Positions 8,768 to 16,043 of a stretch of DNA of 64,000 bases are shown here, one piece after another (position 1 is the stretch's first letter; every line of letters starts with the position of its first letter). Source of the DNA: CALOBA01 sp942491465. GTDB lineage: Bacteria > Pseudomonadota > Gammaproteobacteria > Chromatiales > Chromatiaceae. The notes under the pieces are model-generated. The model had not been told where the DNA came from and did no database searches. It saw only the letters and a list, made by a program, of their open reading frames with translations. Both the position numbers and the translations under genes were made by a program. Location: assembly GCA_942491465.1 (NCBI GenBank), contig CALOBA010000063.1, positions 1 to 64,000 on the forward strand, read 5' to 3'.

Positions 8768-9811
8768 TCACTCCCGCCTGCCCGGACCCACCAGTGCCTT
8801 GGCAAGCCCTTCGATCCGGTTGCCGCGCAGCCGTGCCGGCGACTTGCTGTGGTTGTAGACGAAGATGCCGACGGTCTTGCGATTCTCGAACTGGTTCGCG
8901 ATCACCTGCAGGGACTGATGCGCGTCCTCGCGGTTGGCCTCGCTGGCGAAGGCGATCGCCGTCGGGTTGTCCGCATATCGGCCCTGGATCAGATGATTGC
9001 CCAGGATCAGCGCCTGGCCGCCCTCGGGGATGTCGATCAGATAGCTCGAGGCGGGGTTCTCGTCGTTGTCGTGGATGCGGTTCTTGATGATGCGGTTGAT
9101 GCGCGCCCGGGTCTTGACCTGATGGCCGGTCTGCGCCCCCGTCACCAGGGTGTTGCGCAGCTCGAAACGGTGGATGCGCCCGACATAGATGCTGTGCCCG
9201 AGCATGCCCACGCGTGCGTAGTCGGTGGTGTTGTCCAGGAATTGGCTGTCCTCGATGAGCAGGGTCGCCCGCTGGTTGTTGCTGGTCAGGATGCCGTTCT
9301 CGTTGTCCTGGAACAGGCTGTTGCGGATGACCAGCGACCTGCCTTCGGCGCGGATGCCGGCCCCGTTGTGGTCCGGGACCAGGGCGCCGAAGAAGCCGAT
9401 GTTGTCGACCTCGACCCCGGCGCCGCGGATGACCCAGATCGCCTTGCCCTGGGCGCTGTTGCCGTCGGCATGGAGCCGGGCTTGACCGTTGATGCCGCGC
9501 AGGGTCAGGCCGTCTTGCCGCCAGACGGCGACGTCGCCGTGGTAATCGCCGGCGTCGATCTCGATCAGTGCGCCGGGCTTGGCGATGCGGGCGGCCTGGC
9601 TGGGGCGCTCCAGGGTCCTGCCGGGACCGACCTTAAGGATCTGGCGCGACGTTGCCGAGGACGCCGCGGGGTCCGTCTCGGCCAGCGCCGCGGCCGGCCA
9701 ATGGCCGATGATGATCAGCAGACCGAGCAGCAGACCGAGCAACGCCGGCCGGCATAGGCCTGGGTTGGGACGGCGATCCGGGACCGATTGCGCTCGGGTC
9801 TCTCTGGTCAT
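8768..9811 (-). CDS. Secreted right-handed parallel beta-helix protein
   Basis: A 347-residue exported protein. A hydrophobic helix at about 20-45 ending in AAALAET is a signal peptide or N-terminal anchor. The rest is a series of ~22-residue coils with the NxI/F.. pattern of right-handed parallel beta-helix proteins (for example IRNSLFQDNENGILTSNN, IEDSQFLDN, IKNRIHDND, ILGNHLIQGR), as in pectate-lyase-like and NosD-like folds. No catalytic residues of a known polysaccharide lyase can be assigned. Its upstream region is occupied by two copies of the ~102 bp palindromic element, the first 22 bases before the start codon. Confidence 0.72.
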   Translation of the reverse strand: MTRETRAQSVPDRRPNPGLCRPALLGLLLGLLIIIGHWPAAALAETDPAASSATSRQILKVGPGRTLERPSQAARIAKPGALIEIDAGDYHGDVAVWRQDGLTLRGINGQARLHADGNSAQGKAIWVIRGAGVEVDNIGFFGALVPDHNGAGIRAEGRSLVIRNSLFQDNENGILTSNNQRATLLIEDSQFLDNTTDYARVGMLGHSIYVGRIHRFELRNTLVTGAQTGHQVKTRARINRIIKNRIHDNDENPASSYLIDIPEGGQALILGNHLIQGRYADNPTAIAFASEANREDAHQSLQVIANQFENRKTVGIFVYNHSKSPARLRGNRIEGLAKALVGPGRRE

Positions 9812-9833
9812 GAGATTCTCCAGCTGGTGCTCT

Positions 9834-9937
9834 TAGGATCGGTTCAGAAACAAGCGGCGCAGACGCCCGCTCGCTAAACCTTTTGACTGGCCATTTCGTG
9901 GTTGCGCCTGCACCACTTGTTTCTGAACCTTGACTTA
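9834..9937 (-). mobile_element. ~102 bp TA-flanked palindromic (MITE-like) element, copy 2
   Basis: A complete copy in the opposite orientation to the 671-774 unit. It starts TAGGATCGGTTCAG, ends TTGACTTA, and has inverted arms with core GGTTCAGAAACAAG. It lies 22 bases upstream of the start codon of the beta-helix protein gene and shares its terminal TA with the next copy. Confidence 0.7.
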
Positions 9938-10039
9938 GGATCGGTTCAGAAACAAGCGGTGCATACGCCCGTTCGCTGAGCCTTTGGATTGCCCGTTTGG
10001 GGGTTGCGTCTGCACCACTTGTTTCTGAACCTTGACTTA
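9936..10039 (-). mobile_element. ~102 bp TA-flanked palindromic (MITE-like) element, copy 3
   Basis: A second complete copy in direct tandem with copy 2, overlapping it by the shared TA dinucleotide. Its far end, TTA on the plus strand at 10037-10039, supplies the TAA stop codon of the AAA ATPase gene, so the element abuts the coding region exactly at its stop. Confidence 0.7.
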
Positions 10040-11521
10040 GGCTTGTACCGTGCGGGTGCGTGCCCAGGTGCGCAGGGCCGCGATCTGGTGGTCCATCACC
10101 ACCGACAGCGGTTGGGTGCGCGACAGCTCGTTGAGGACGGCATCGGTGTCGGCGGACTGGGCCTCGGCGCGGCAGGCGTAGAGCGCCGAGACCACGGCCT
10201 GCTCGATGCCGGCACCGGAGAAGCCGTCGCTGGCGGCGGCCAGGGCGTCGAGGTCGAAGCGTGCCGCCGGCAGCCGGCGCTTTTCCAGGTGGATGCGAAA
10301 GATCTCGCGGCGGGTGGCGGCATCGGGCAGGTCGACGAAGAAGATCTCGTCCAGCCGGCCCTTGCGCACCAGCTCCGGTGGCAGGCGGCTGATGTCGTTG
10401 GAGGTGGCGACGATGAAGACCGGGGCCTTGCGCTCGGCCATCCAGGTGAGCAGGGCGCCGATGATGCGCCGGCCGGTGCCGCCGTCGCCGTCGCCACCGC
10501 TGGCCAGTCCCTTCTCGATCTCGTCCAGCCAGAGCACGCATGGGGCCATGACGTCGGCGGTGTTGAGCGCATCGCGCAGGTTGCGCTCGCTCTCACCGAC
10601 GTACTTGTCGAACAGGGCGCCGAAGTCGAGCCGCAGCAGCGGGATGCCGAAGCGCCCGGCCACGGCCTTGGCTGCCAGGCTCTTGCCGCCGCCCTGAACG
10701 CCGAGCAGCATGATGCCGCGGGGGCGCTCGCTGTCCTCGCCCTGGCTGCCGGCAGCGGCGAGCAGGGCGTCGCGGCGCAGATCGAGCCAGGCCTTGAGGT
10801 TGTCGAGGCCGGCCACGTCGGCGAAGCTCGCGGTGTCGTACTCGAAGGAGACGGCGCCCTCGGGACCGAGCAGGGCGTACTTGGCCCGGGTGACCTCGGT
10901 GACGTCGTCGTCGGTGATGGCGCCGTCGTTCTGGATGGCGTTGCGGATCAGGCGCCGGGCGTCGGATTCGGTGACGCCGAGCAGGTTGCGCGAGAGTCGG
11001 TCGACGGCATCGCGATTGGCGCGGACCCGCGCCCGCGCCGGGCCCTGCTGCCAGCGCTGGGCCTCTTCGCGGATCAGCGACAGGATGCGGCGGCGATCCG
11101 GCAGACGCAGGCTGAAGCGGGCGCTTAAGTGGCGCAGCTCCGGCGGGGTCTCCACGGCGTGGCTGACGAGCACCAGGCGGCGGCTGCGCTCGGCCTGATC
11201 CTGGCCGATCTCCTTGAGCAGGCGCACATGCATCGGCTGGTCGAGAAACGGATGGAAGTCGAGCAGTAGATAGATGCCGGGCTCGGCGGTGACCTTCAGG
11301 TGGCGCAGCAGCTCCAAGGGCGGGGCCAGCTCCTGCTGGGTCGAGCGCTGATACTCGATGCGCCGCAGACCGTCGGTGAGGGTCCAGCAGTACACCGGCT
11401 GGCCCAGGTGCATCCCCAGGCGCGTGAACAGGCCCAGGATGCGCTGCTCCTCCAGCGACTCGATCAGCAGGATCGCTGTCTCCGAGCGCAGCAGCAGCTC
11501 CAGGTCGTGCAGGTCGGTCAT
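10037..11521 (-). CDS. AAA-family ATPase (Ycf46-like)
   Basis: A 494-residue AAA protein similar to the Ycf46-type ATPases found in cyanobacteria and some proteobacteria. The N-terminal ~230 residues are a helical regulatory region. The ATPase core has Walker A in GVQGGGKS, Walker B in VLWLDEIEK, a sensor-1 asparagine in IVATSNDIS and the arginine-bearing RKGRLDEIFFVDLP. Cellular role is unknown; light or carbon regulation has been suggested for cyanobacterial members. It follows apaH on the same strand by 12 bases, so co-transcription is likely. The stop codon lies at the edge of an inserted palindromic element, so the last codons may not be ancestral. Confidence 0.82.
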   Translation of the reverse strand: MTDLHDLELLLRSETAILLIESLEEQRILGLFTRLGMHLGQPVYCWTLTDGLRRIEYQRSTQQELAPPLELLRHLKVTAEPGIYLLLDFHPFLDQPMHVRLLKEIGQDQAERSRRLVLVSHAVETPPELRHLSARFSLRLPDRRRILSLIREEAQRWQQGPARARVRANRDAVDRLSRNLLGVTESDARRLIRNAIQNDGAITDDDVTEVTRAKYALLGPEGAVSFEYDTASFADVAGLDNLKAWLDLRRDALLAAAGSQGEDSERPRGIMLLGVQGGGKSLAAKAVAGRFGIPLLRLDFGALFDKYVGESERNLRDALNTADVMAPCVLWLDEIEKGLASGGDGDGGTGRRIIGALLTWMAERKAPVFIVATSNDISRLPPELVRKGRLDEIFFVDLPDAATRREIFRIHLEKRRLPAARFDLDALAAASDGFSGAGIEQAVVSALYACRAEAQSADTDAVLNELSRTQPLSVVMDHQIAALRTWARTRTVQA

Positions 11522-11533
11522 GCTTGTGCTCGC

Positions 11534-12370
11534 TTAGCTGGCAGGTTGCAGGTGGCCGGTACAGCCCACCGAGAAGACCTCGATGGGCTTGCGCTTGCGC
11601 ACGCGCACCGCCGTCAGCGCCCCGCCCCAGAGGCAGCCACTGTCCAGGGCCCAGATGTTGTCGGAGGCGCAATAGCCAAGCGTCGACCAGTGACCGAAGA
11701 TGATGCGGGTGTCGCGGGTGCGTCGGCCGGGCACCTGGAACCAGGGCACGGCGTCCGCGCTCTGGGTGCCGGGTCGGCCCTTCTCGTGCAGCAGCAGGTT
11801 GCCGTCGGCGTCGCAACAACGCAGCCGGGTCAGGCAGTTGGTGATGAAGCGCAGCCGCTCGGTGCCCTGCAGGTCGTCGGACCAGCGGCTCGGTTCGTTG
11901 CCGTACATCAGCTGCAGGAATGCCTGATGGTCCGGTCCGCGCAGCACCTGCTCCAGCTCGCCGGCACAGGCGACGGCCTGGTCCAGGTCCCATTGCGGCG
12001 GCAGGCCGGCGTGGATCATGGCGAAGCGCTTCTTGGTGTCCAGGTGCAGCAGCGGGCGGTGGCGCAGCCAATCCAGCAGCTCGTCGCGATCCGGGGCCGC
12101 GAGCACCGCATCGAGGGTGTCCTTCTTGCCGCGCGCATCCACACCGGCGGCCACCGCGAGCAGGTGCAGGTCGTGATTGCCGAGCACCACCACGGCGCGC
12201 TCTCCGAGCCCCTTGAACCAGCGCAGCACCTCAAGCGATTGCGGGCCGCGGTTGACCAGATCGCCGACGCACCATAGCCGGTCCTGGTCGGGGTTGAAGC
12301 CGATGACGTCGAGCAGGCGGCGCAGCTCGTCGTAGCAGCCCTGGATGTCGCCGATGGCGTAGGTGGCCAT
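11534..12370 (-). CDS. apaH: Symmetrical bis(5'-nucleosyl)-tetraphosphatase
   Basis: A 278-residue calcineurin-like phosphoesterase that cleaves Ap4A into two ADP. The metal-binding motifs are present in order: GDIQGCYDEL, VGDLVNRGP, VVVLGNHDLHLL and IFGHWSTLG. The length is that of E. coli ApaH. It lies just downstream of apaG (six bases) on the same strand. In E. coli both belong to the lptD-surA-pdxA-rsmA-apaG-apaH operon; here lptD-surA-pdxA sit 27 kb away and rsmA is not present, so the block has been split. Confidence 0.95.
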   Translation of the reverse strand: MATYAIGDIQGCYDELRRLLDVIGFNPDQDRLWCVGDLVNRGPQSLEVLRWFKGLGERAVVVLGNHDLHLLAVAAGVDARGKKDTLDAVLAAPDRDELLDWLRHRPLLHLDTKKRFAMIHAGLPPQWDLDQAVACAGELEQVLRGPDHQAFLQLMYGNEPSRWSDDLQGTERLRFITNCLTRLRCCDADGNLLLHEKGRPGTQSADAVPWFQVPGRRTRDTRIIFGHWSTLGYCASDNIWALDSGCLWGGALTAVRVRKRKPIEVFSVGCTGHLQPAS

Positions 12371-12376
12371 GTCGGG

Positions 12377-12766
12377 TCAGTGCAGCCGGGCGTGACTGGA
12401 CAGGGAGAAGGGCGGGATCTCGGCCTCGAACCGGGTGCCGTCGTCGGCGCGCATGGAATAGCTCCCGTGCATGCTGCCCACCGGCGTCGGGATCTGCGTG
12501 CCGCTGCTGTAGCGGTAGGACTCGCCGGGCTTGAGGTGGGGCTGCTCGCCGACGACCCCGGCGCCGCGCACCTCCTGGGTCTCGCCGTTGGCGTCGGTGA
12601 CGATCCAGTGCCGCGACAGCAGCTGCGCCGGCTCGGTCCCCAGATTCTCGATGGTGACGGTGTAGGCGAAGGTGAACAGGTCTGTCGTGGGGTTGGACTG
12701 TTCGGCCAGGTAGGTGGAGACGGCGTTCACGGTGACGCGGTAGCGGGCGGGTTCGACAGGGGTCAT
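12377..12766 (-). CDS. apaG: ApaG (Co2+/Mg2+ efflux-associated) protein
   Basis: A 129-residue single-domain ApaG with an Ig-like beta-sandwich. The signature region FTFAYTVTIENLGTEPAQLLSRHWIVTDANG is intact, as is the C-terminal GSMHGSYSM motif. The start at 12766 matches the usual N-terminus (YRVTVNAVSTYLAEQS). The molecular role is not settled in the family; it has been tied to divalent-cation resistance and phosphatase-related pathways. It is the first gene of apaG-apaH-AAA ATPase. Confidence 0.93.
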   Translation of the reverse strand: MTPVEPARYRVTVNAVSTYLAEQSNPTTDLFTFAYTVTIENLGTEPAQLLSRHWIVTDANGETQEVRGAGVVGEQPHLKPGESYRYSSGTQIPTPVGSMHGSYSMRADDGTRFEAEIPPFSLSSHARLH

Positions 12767-13164
12767 GATCGGGCTCTCGGAGCGGATGGGGCGGATGCGA
12801 TGGCGGCGGGTGCCGACGGGCTTGGGCGCAATGATACGGCAGGCGGTGGTGGCGGATCGACCGGATGAGCGCGTTCCTGACGCGCCGGCGTGATGGTCCG
12901 GGCGATCCGGGGGCAAGCTGTCGCCGCCGGCGTGGACGCAACAATCCCTATCACAGGTGCCGCCTTCGTGGGCATTGTTGCAGCAGAGCAACCCCAACGG
13001 GGGCAAAATGACCGATAATGCGTCGCTGTCGGGCTGCCGCCGGTCATGCACCGGAGGCCGCCCCCTCGCGACGCCCGCCGCGCTCACCGGTCCGCTCCCC
13101 TGCGGGCGAGGCAGGCGCAGGCGCTCGAAATGATGTCCAGTTTGAACGAATCATGGGAGTATCG
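12767..13164. other. Intergenic region between divergent apaG and small membrane protein gene
   Basis: About 400 bases without a supportable gene. It must carry the promoters for both flanking divergent genes. A short inverted repeat around GTTGC/GCAAC near 12,974-12,992 is visible, but I see no confident promoter pair or RNA. Confidence 0.4.
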
Positions 13165-13332
13165 ATGAGCTATCGGCGCCGCCGTTCCAAGCCCGATCTA
13201 TTTGCCACGCTGCTGATCCTGGTCCTGGTGGGCATGTCGGTGACGCTCGCCTACCAGATCAGCGTCTACCATGGCCAAGCCGAGCAGCCGATGGCGCGGC
13301 AGCCGGCAGTGCTCGACGACGTTGGAGGTTGA
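13165..13332 (+). CDS. Small single-pass membrane protein
   Basis: A 55-residue protein beginning MSYRRRRSKPDLF with one hydrophobic helix (about residues 12-31). The basic N-terminus predicts an N-in orientation with a short periplasmic tail. A GGGAG ribosome-binding site lies five bases before the ATG at 13165; an in-frame ATG at 13153 is an alternative. It ends one base before the oxidoreductase start codon, so the two genes are probably co-translated. The function is unknown. Confidence 0.6.
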   Translation: MSYRRRRSKPDLFATLLILVLVGMSVTLAYQISVYHGQAEQPMARQPAVLDDVGG

Positions 13333-13333
13333 G

Positions 13334-14275
13334 ATGGCGGATGTGCATCGCTTGCGCGTGGGCGTGGTCGGCGTCGGCTACCTGGGACGCTTCCATGCCC
13401 TGATCTATTCCCGACTGGCGGATGTGGAGCTGGTGGGCGTCGTCGACGTCGATGCGGCGCGGGCGCAGGCCGTGGCGGAGGAGGCCGGTTGTCGGCATTT
13501 CGCCACGCCGGAGCAGCTGATCGGCGCGGTGGACGCCGTGAGCGTCGTCGCGCCGACCACGGCCCATCTGCAGGTCGCCGCGCCGCTGCTGAAGCAGGGC
13601 GTGCACATGCTGCTGGAAAAGCCCATCGCCGTCGACGCGGCCGAAGGCGCCGAGATCGTGCGTCTGGCCGACGAGGCCGGCGTGATCCTGCAGATCGGCC
13701 ACCTGGAGCGCTTCAACGCCGGCATCATGGCCCTGGCGGAGCGCATCGACGCCCCGCGCTACATCGAGGCCCAGCGCATGGGCGGCTTCACCGAGCGCGC
13801 CACCGACGTCGACGTGGTCTCGGATCTGATGATCCACGACATCGACATCATCCTGGCGCTGATGCCCACCGAGCTGGTCGACGTGCGCGCCGTCGGCACG
13901 CCGGTGCTCACCACCCACGTCGACATCGCCAGCGCCCGGCTGGAGTTTGCCGACGGGGCCGTCGCCAACGTCGTCGCCAGCCGTGTCTCCGACCGCAAGA
14001 TCCGCCACATTCGCGTCTTCCAGCCCCAAGGCTACCTGTCGCTGGACTTCATCGAGCAGACCCTCGACATCGCCGCCCCCCGCCCGGTCCCCGGGGCCGA
14101 ACGCCCGGAGATCGCCCGCGAGCGCATCAACGTCGAGCCCATCAAGCCCCTCGACGCCGAGATCGCCGCCTTTGTCGACGCCGTGCGCCACCGCCGCCGA
14201 CCCCTGGTGGACGGGCGCGTCGGCCTGCGGGCGCTGGAGGTGGCGCTTAAGGTGCGCGAGCGCATCGGCGGCTAG
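13334..14275 (+). CDS. Gfo/Idh/MocA-family oxidoreductase
   Basis: A 313-residue NAD(P)-dependent oxidoreductase. The Rossmann domain opens with VGVVGVGYLGRFHA, followed by the EKPIAVD catalytic-lysine motif near residue 95. The C-terminal alpha/beta domain contains DLMIHDIDIILAL with the conserved histidine. GGAGG six bases before ATG 13334 fixes the start. Members near lipid A genes have been linked to UDP-sugar oxidation in cell-envelope synthesis; here lpxA is 36 kb away, so the substrate is open. The 3' end lies 5 bases before a truncated integron attC half-site. Confidence 0.85.
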   Translation: MADVHRLRVGVVGVGYLGRFHALIYSRLADVELVGVVDVDAARAQAVAEEAGCRHFATPEQLIGAVDAVSVVAPTTAHLQVAAPLLKQGVHMLLEKPIAVDAAEGAEIVRLADEAGVILQIGHLERFNAGIMALAERIDAPRYIEAQRMGGFTERATDVDVVSDLMIHDIDIILALMPTELVDVRAVGTPVLTTHVDIASARLEFADGAVANVVASRVSDRKIRHIRVFQPQGYLSLDFIEQTLDIAAPRPVPGAERPEIARERINVEPIKPLDAEIAAFVDAVRHRRRPLVDGRVGLRALEVALKVRERIGG

Positions 14276-14279
14276 CCCA

Positions 14280-14308
14280 AAGGCGTCGGGCTTGCGCGCT
14301 AGTTGGGC
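14280..14308 (-). repeat. Truncated attC half-site at the end of the cassette array
   Basis: On the minus strand GCCCAAC (14308-14302) is an R-box of the RYYYAAC type, followed by TAGCGCGCAAGCCCGACGCC, which matches the start of attC stems in the other three sites. The complementary half is missing; the sequence runs straight into the oxidoreductase gene. This marks the eroded edge of the array. Confidence 0.55.
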
Positions 14309-14326
14309 GACTTTGTTATTCATCGA

Positions 14327-14446
14327 TTAGAGAAAGCGCTGGATAAAACCATTAAACACGCCAAATTCCGCAAGTCTTTCCGTTCGGCGAGCTGTTGCCT
14401 CGCGTTGCTTTGAACTATCTTTCGGCGGCAACCAGATAGTGGTCAT
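14327..14446 (-). CDS. 39-residue cassette ORF
   Basis: A short minus-strand frame (starts MTTIWLPPKDSSKQREATAR, ends FIQRFL) fills the ~150-base interval between the attC at 14459-14547 and the truncated attC at 14280-14308. Its placement and orientation are those of an integron cassette gene. The sequence is arginine-rich and unlike any family I know. It may be a remnant, so confidence is modest. Confidence 0.35.
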   Translation of the reverse strand: MTTIWLPPKDSSKQREATARRTERLAEFGVFNGFIQRFL

Positions 14447-14458
14447 TTACATTGTCGG

Positions 14459-14547
14459 GCCCAACGTCAACCGCAGCCCGCGCCAAACTGCGGCCACGCG
14501 CGAAGCGCCGGCCGCAGTTTGGCGTCGGGCTGGCGGACTTGTTGGGC
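14459..14547 (-). repeat. Integron attC site (1)
   Basis: GCCCAAC at 14459-14465 and GTTGGGC at 14541-14547 are the paired R-boxes (RYYYAAC/GTTRRRY). Between them are imperfect inverted arms around CAGCCCG/CGGGCTG and GGCCGCAGTTTGGC. The 89-base length is typical. It lies 68 bases beyond the stop of the 131-residue cassette gene, as expected for a cassette read on the minus strand. Confidence 0.82.
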
Positions 14548-14614
14548 GTTTTCATTCATTCGATCTAACGACAATTAAGCCTAACCCCGCTTCCGAAGGA
14601 ATTCAGCTATTGCC

Positions 14615-15010
14615 TCAGGAGGATCGTATCGTAGTTGAACCCCATTCGGTTTCATCGCTCGTCTCGCTGGGATTGAATTTGAGAATTACGTCTTTCCTTT
14701 TTTCAAGACGAAGGTTCAATTCGGCTTGTAGAGAAGGACCAGGCTCTACCAATTTGCTTGAAACAACTTTATAGGTGTGCGACCCATCCGTGTTGGTAAC
14801 CTCTATTAGCTCTTCAAGTCGAATCGCCCTCGGCGCCTGCCTTTTTAGCTTTCGGAGCGACCCATCCGGGTTGGTAACCTCTATTAGCTCTTCAAGTTGA
14901 ATCATCCCCGGCGTCTGTCTTTTTAGCTTTAGGAGAGAAATCACGGCAGCCGCAAGAGAAGCAAGCGCGCCGCCGATACCAATAACTATGGCGATGTACT
15001 CAAAGCTCAT
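14615..15010 (-). CDS. Membrane-anchored cassette protein with 26-residue tandem duplication
   Basis: A 131-residue protein with an N-terminal transmembrane helix (about residues 4-27) and a soluble C-terminal part. The segment KLKRQTPGMIQLEELIEVTN recurs 26 residues later as KLKRQAPRAIRLEELIEVTN; at DNA level this is a 78-bp direct repeat starting at 14781 and 14859. The copies are about 85-90 percent identical, so the duplication is recent or maintained. Its start overlaps the stop of the upstream 159-residue gene by one base (TAATG), indicating translational coupling. Base composition is markedly more AT-rich than flanking genes, as usual for integron cassettes. I do not recognise the family. 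Confidence 0.6.
   Translation of the reverse strand: MSFEYIAIVIGIGGALASLAAAVISLLKLKRQTPGMIQLEELIEVTNPDGSLRKLKRQAPRAIRLEELIEVTNTDGSHTYKVVSSKLVEPGPSLQAELNLRLEKRKDVILKFNPSETSDETEWGSTTIRSS
14781..14936. repeat. Two tandem 78-bp repeats within the cassette gene
   Basis: Direct repeat units begin at 14781 and 14859, both with GACCCATCCG followed by GTTGGTAACCTC and ending in the CTTTTTAGCTTT block. The period is an exact multiple of three, so copy number can change without breaking the reading frame. Confidence 0.85.
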
Positions 15011-15489
15011 TATTGTTTCTCCGCAAGTATGACGCAGCCGCCGCTGGCCGCTATAGTGAGAAGCAATATGACTAGTGAAGTCTCCGCTACCCTGTCGTCG
15101 TTAATATTTGGAGACCCGGCTCCGGAAACAGCGGCGAACAATAAAGCCGAAATTATCACAAGAAGGAGGCTGCCGCCAGCAGAAACGGCTTTTAGTGTGC
15201 GATATTCGGAACCGGTAGCAATCAAGTTTCCAGCGGCGCTTGCGCCAAGTGCAACGGAGATGATGAACAACTCCCCGCGTGAAATAACTTGAACGTAATC
15301 CGGCTTGTCCGTAAGAAAGTAAAAAATCAGGCTGAAGAGGATCGGCGATAGCGACAACAGGACGCCAAAGATCACCCATACAGTCAATCTGTGCAAAGCG
15401 TCGCTGGCGCCTGCACGAACAAGAAAAAAATACGTGACGGCAATCATAGTCAGCGCTGACATCACAGCGGCACTGTAGACCATGTGCAC
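15010..15489 (-). CDS. Polytopic membrane protein of integron cassette
   Basis: A 159-residue hydrophobic protein with about four to five predicted membrane helices (near residues 5-27, 35-60, 70-92, 100-122 and 137-155) and short loops. ATG at 15489 or two codons later could be the start. It is the first gene of a two-gene cassette with the coupled 131-residue anchored protein. No family is recognised; the pairing of a multi-pass protein with a single-pass partner carrying a soluble domain resembles effector/sensor membrane pairs in mobile defence loci, but this is only an analogy. Confidence 0.6.
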   Translation of the reverse strand: MHMVYSAAVMSALTMIAVTYFFLVRAGASDALHRLTVWVIFGVLLSLSPILFSLIFYFLTDKPDYVQVISRGELFIISVALGASAAGNLIATGSEYRTLKAVSAGGSLLLVIISALLFAAVSGAGSPNINDDRVAETSLVILLLTIAASGGCVILAEKQ

Positions 15490-15566
15490 CTCCGTAGCTT
15501 TATGCCGCCTAGATTAGAGCGGATTTGTGGAAGACCGTTCCGTAAGCTCGCGAGATCCTTGCCAGC

Positions 15567-15659
15567 GCCCAACGTTAAGCCTGGCCCGCCGCCCGTTGCC
15601 GCGCCGTTCGCGAAGCGACGGCGCGGCAACGGGCGGTCGGGCCGAGGCGCTTGTTGGCC
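15567..15659 (-). repeat. Integron attC site (2)
   Basis: GCCCAAC at 15567-15573 pairs with GTTGGCC at 15653-15659 (one departure from GTTRRRY). Long inner arms GCCGCCCGTTGCCGCGCCG / CGGCGCGGCAACGGGCGG give a strong hairpin of the attC type. The site ends the cassette that lies at 15660-15949. Confidence 0.75.
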
Positions 15660-15949
15660 GCTTGCTGCGCCGATGCGCCCTTGGCAGCCGCGCTGAGCCG
15701 AGGCGCCCTGCGGCTGCCGCGGTCGGCGGCGCACCTGCATTCTGCGCGCCTTGCCGGCAAGCGCCAAGCCTGAGCGGCGATGCCCGGCTTTGCCGAGGCC
15801 GCCCATGGCTTCCGCCGCGGCTGGCGGCGAATTTGCATTCTTCTCGACCTTGCCGGAGCCGCCGGGCTTTGCGGACTCCGCGATGCATTTGCCGAAGGCG
15901 CTGAGCCAATGCATTTGATGTCCGCGGATGGCGGCGTCTTTGTTGCTGC
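15660..15949 (-). other. Cassette interval without a convincing gene
   Basis: The DNA between attC sites 2 and 3 is 290 bases of low-complexity GC-rich sequence with recurring GCCG/CGGC and two short repeats around GAATTTGCATTC and CCTGCATTCTGC. Open frames exist on the minus strand but have the Arg/Ala/Ser-rich composition of non-coding GC-rich DNA. It may be a non-coding or decayed cassette. Confidence 0.45.
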
Positions 15950-16043
15950 GGCCAACGTTACGCGCAGCCCGCCGCCAACTGGTCAGCCGTCCGCGCCAGC
16001 GGCGGCTGGCCAGTTGGCGGTCGGGCTGGCGCGCTAGTTAGAC
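15950..16043 (-). repeat. Integron attC site (3)
   Basis: GGCCAAC at 15950-15956 (one departure from RYYYAAC) pairs with GTTAGAC at 16037-16043. Inner arms GCCAACTGG.CAGCCG / CGGCTGGCCAGTTGGC form a hairpin like those of sites 1 and 2. The TAA stop of the PIN-domain gene is embedded in the R-box, a classic cassette feature. Confidence 0.78.

Noticed and set aside
9633..10541. 302-residue frame across the palindromic elements
   Set aside because: The recurring peptide (SQGSETSGADATPK-like) is just translation of the DNA repeats; it is not a real repetitive protein.
14781..14936. Possible CRISPR-like repeat
   Set aside because: Only two contiguous 78-bp copies without spacers, inside a coding frame: a protein-coding tandem duplication.
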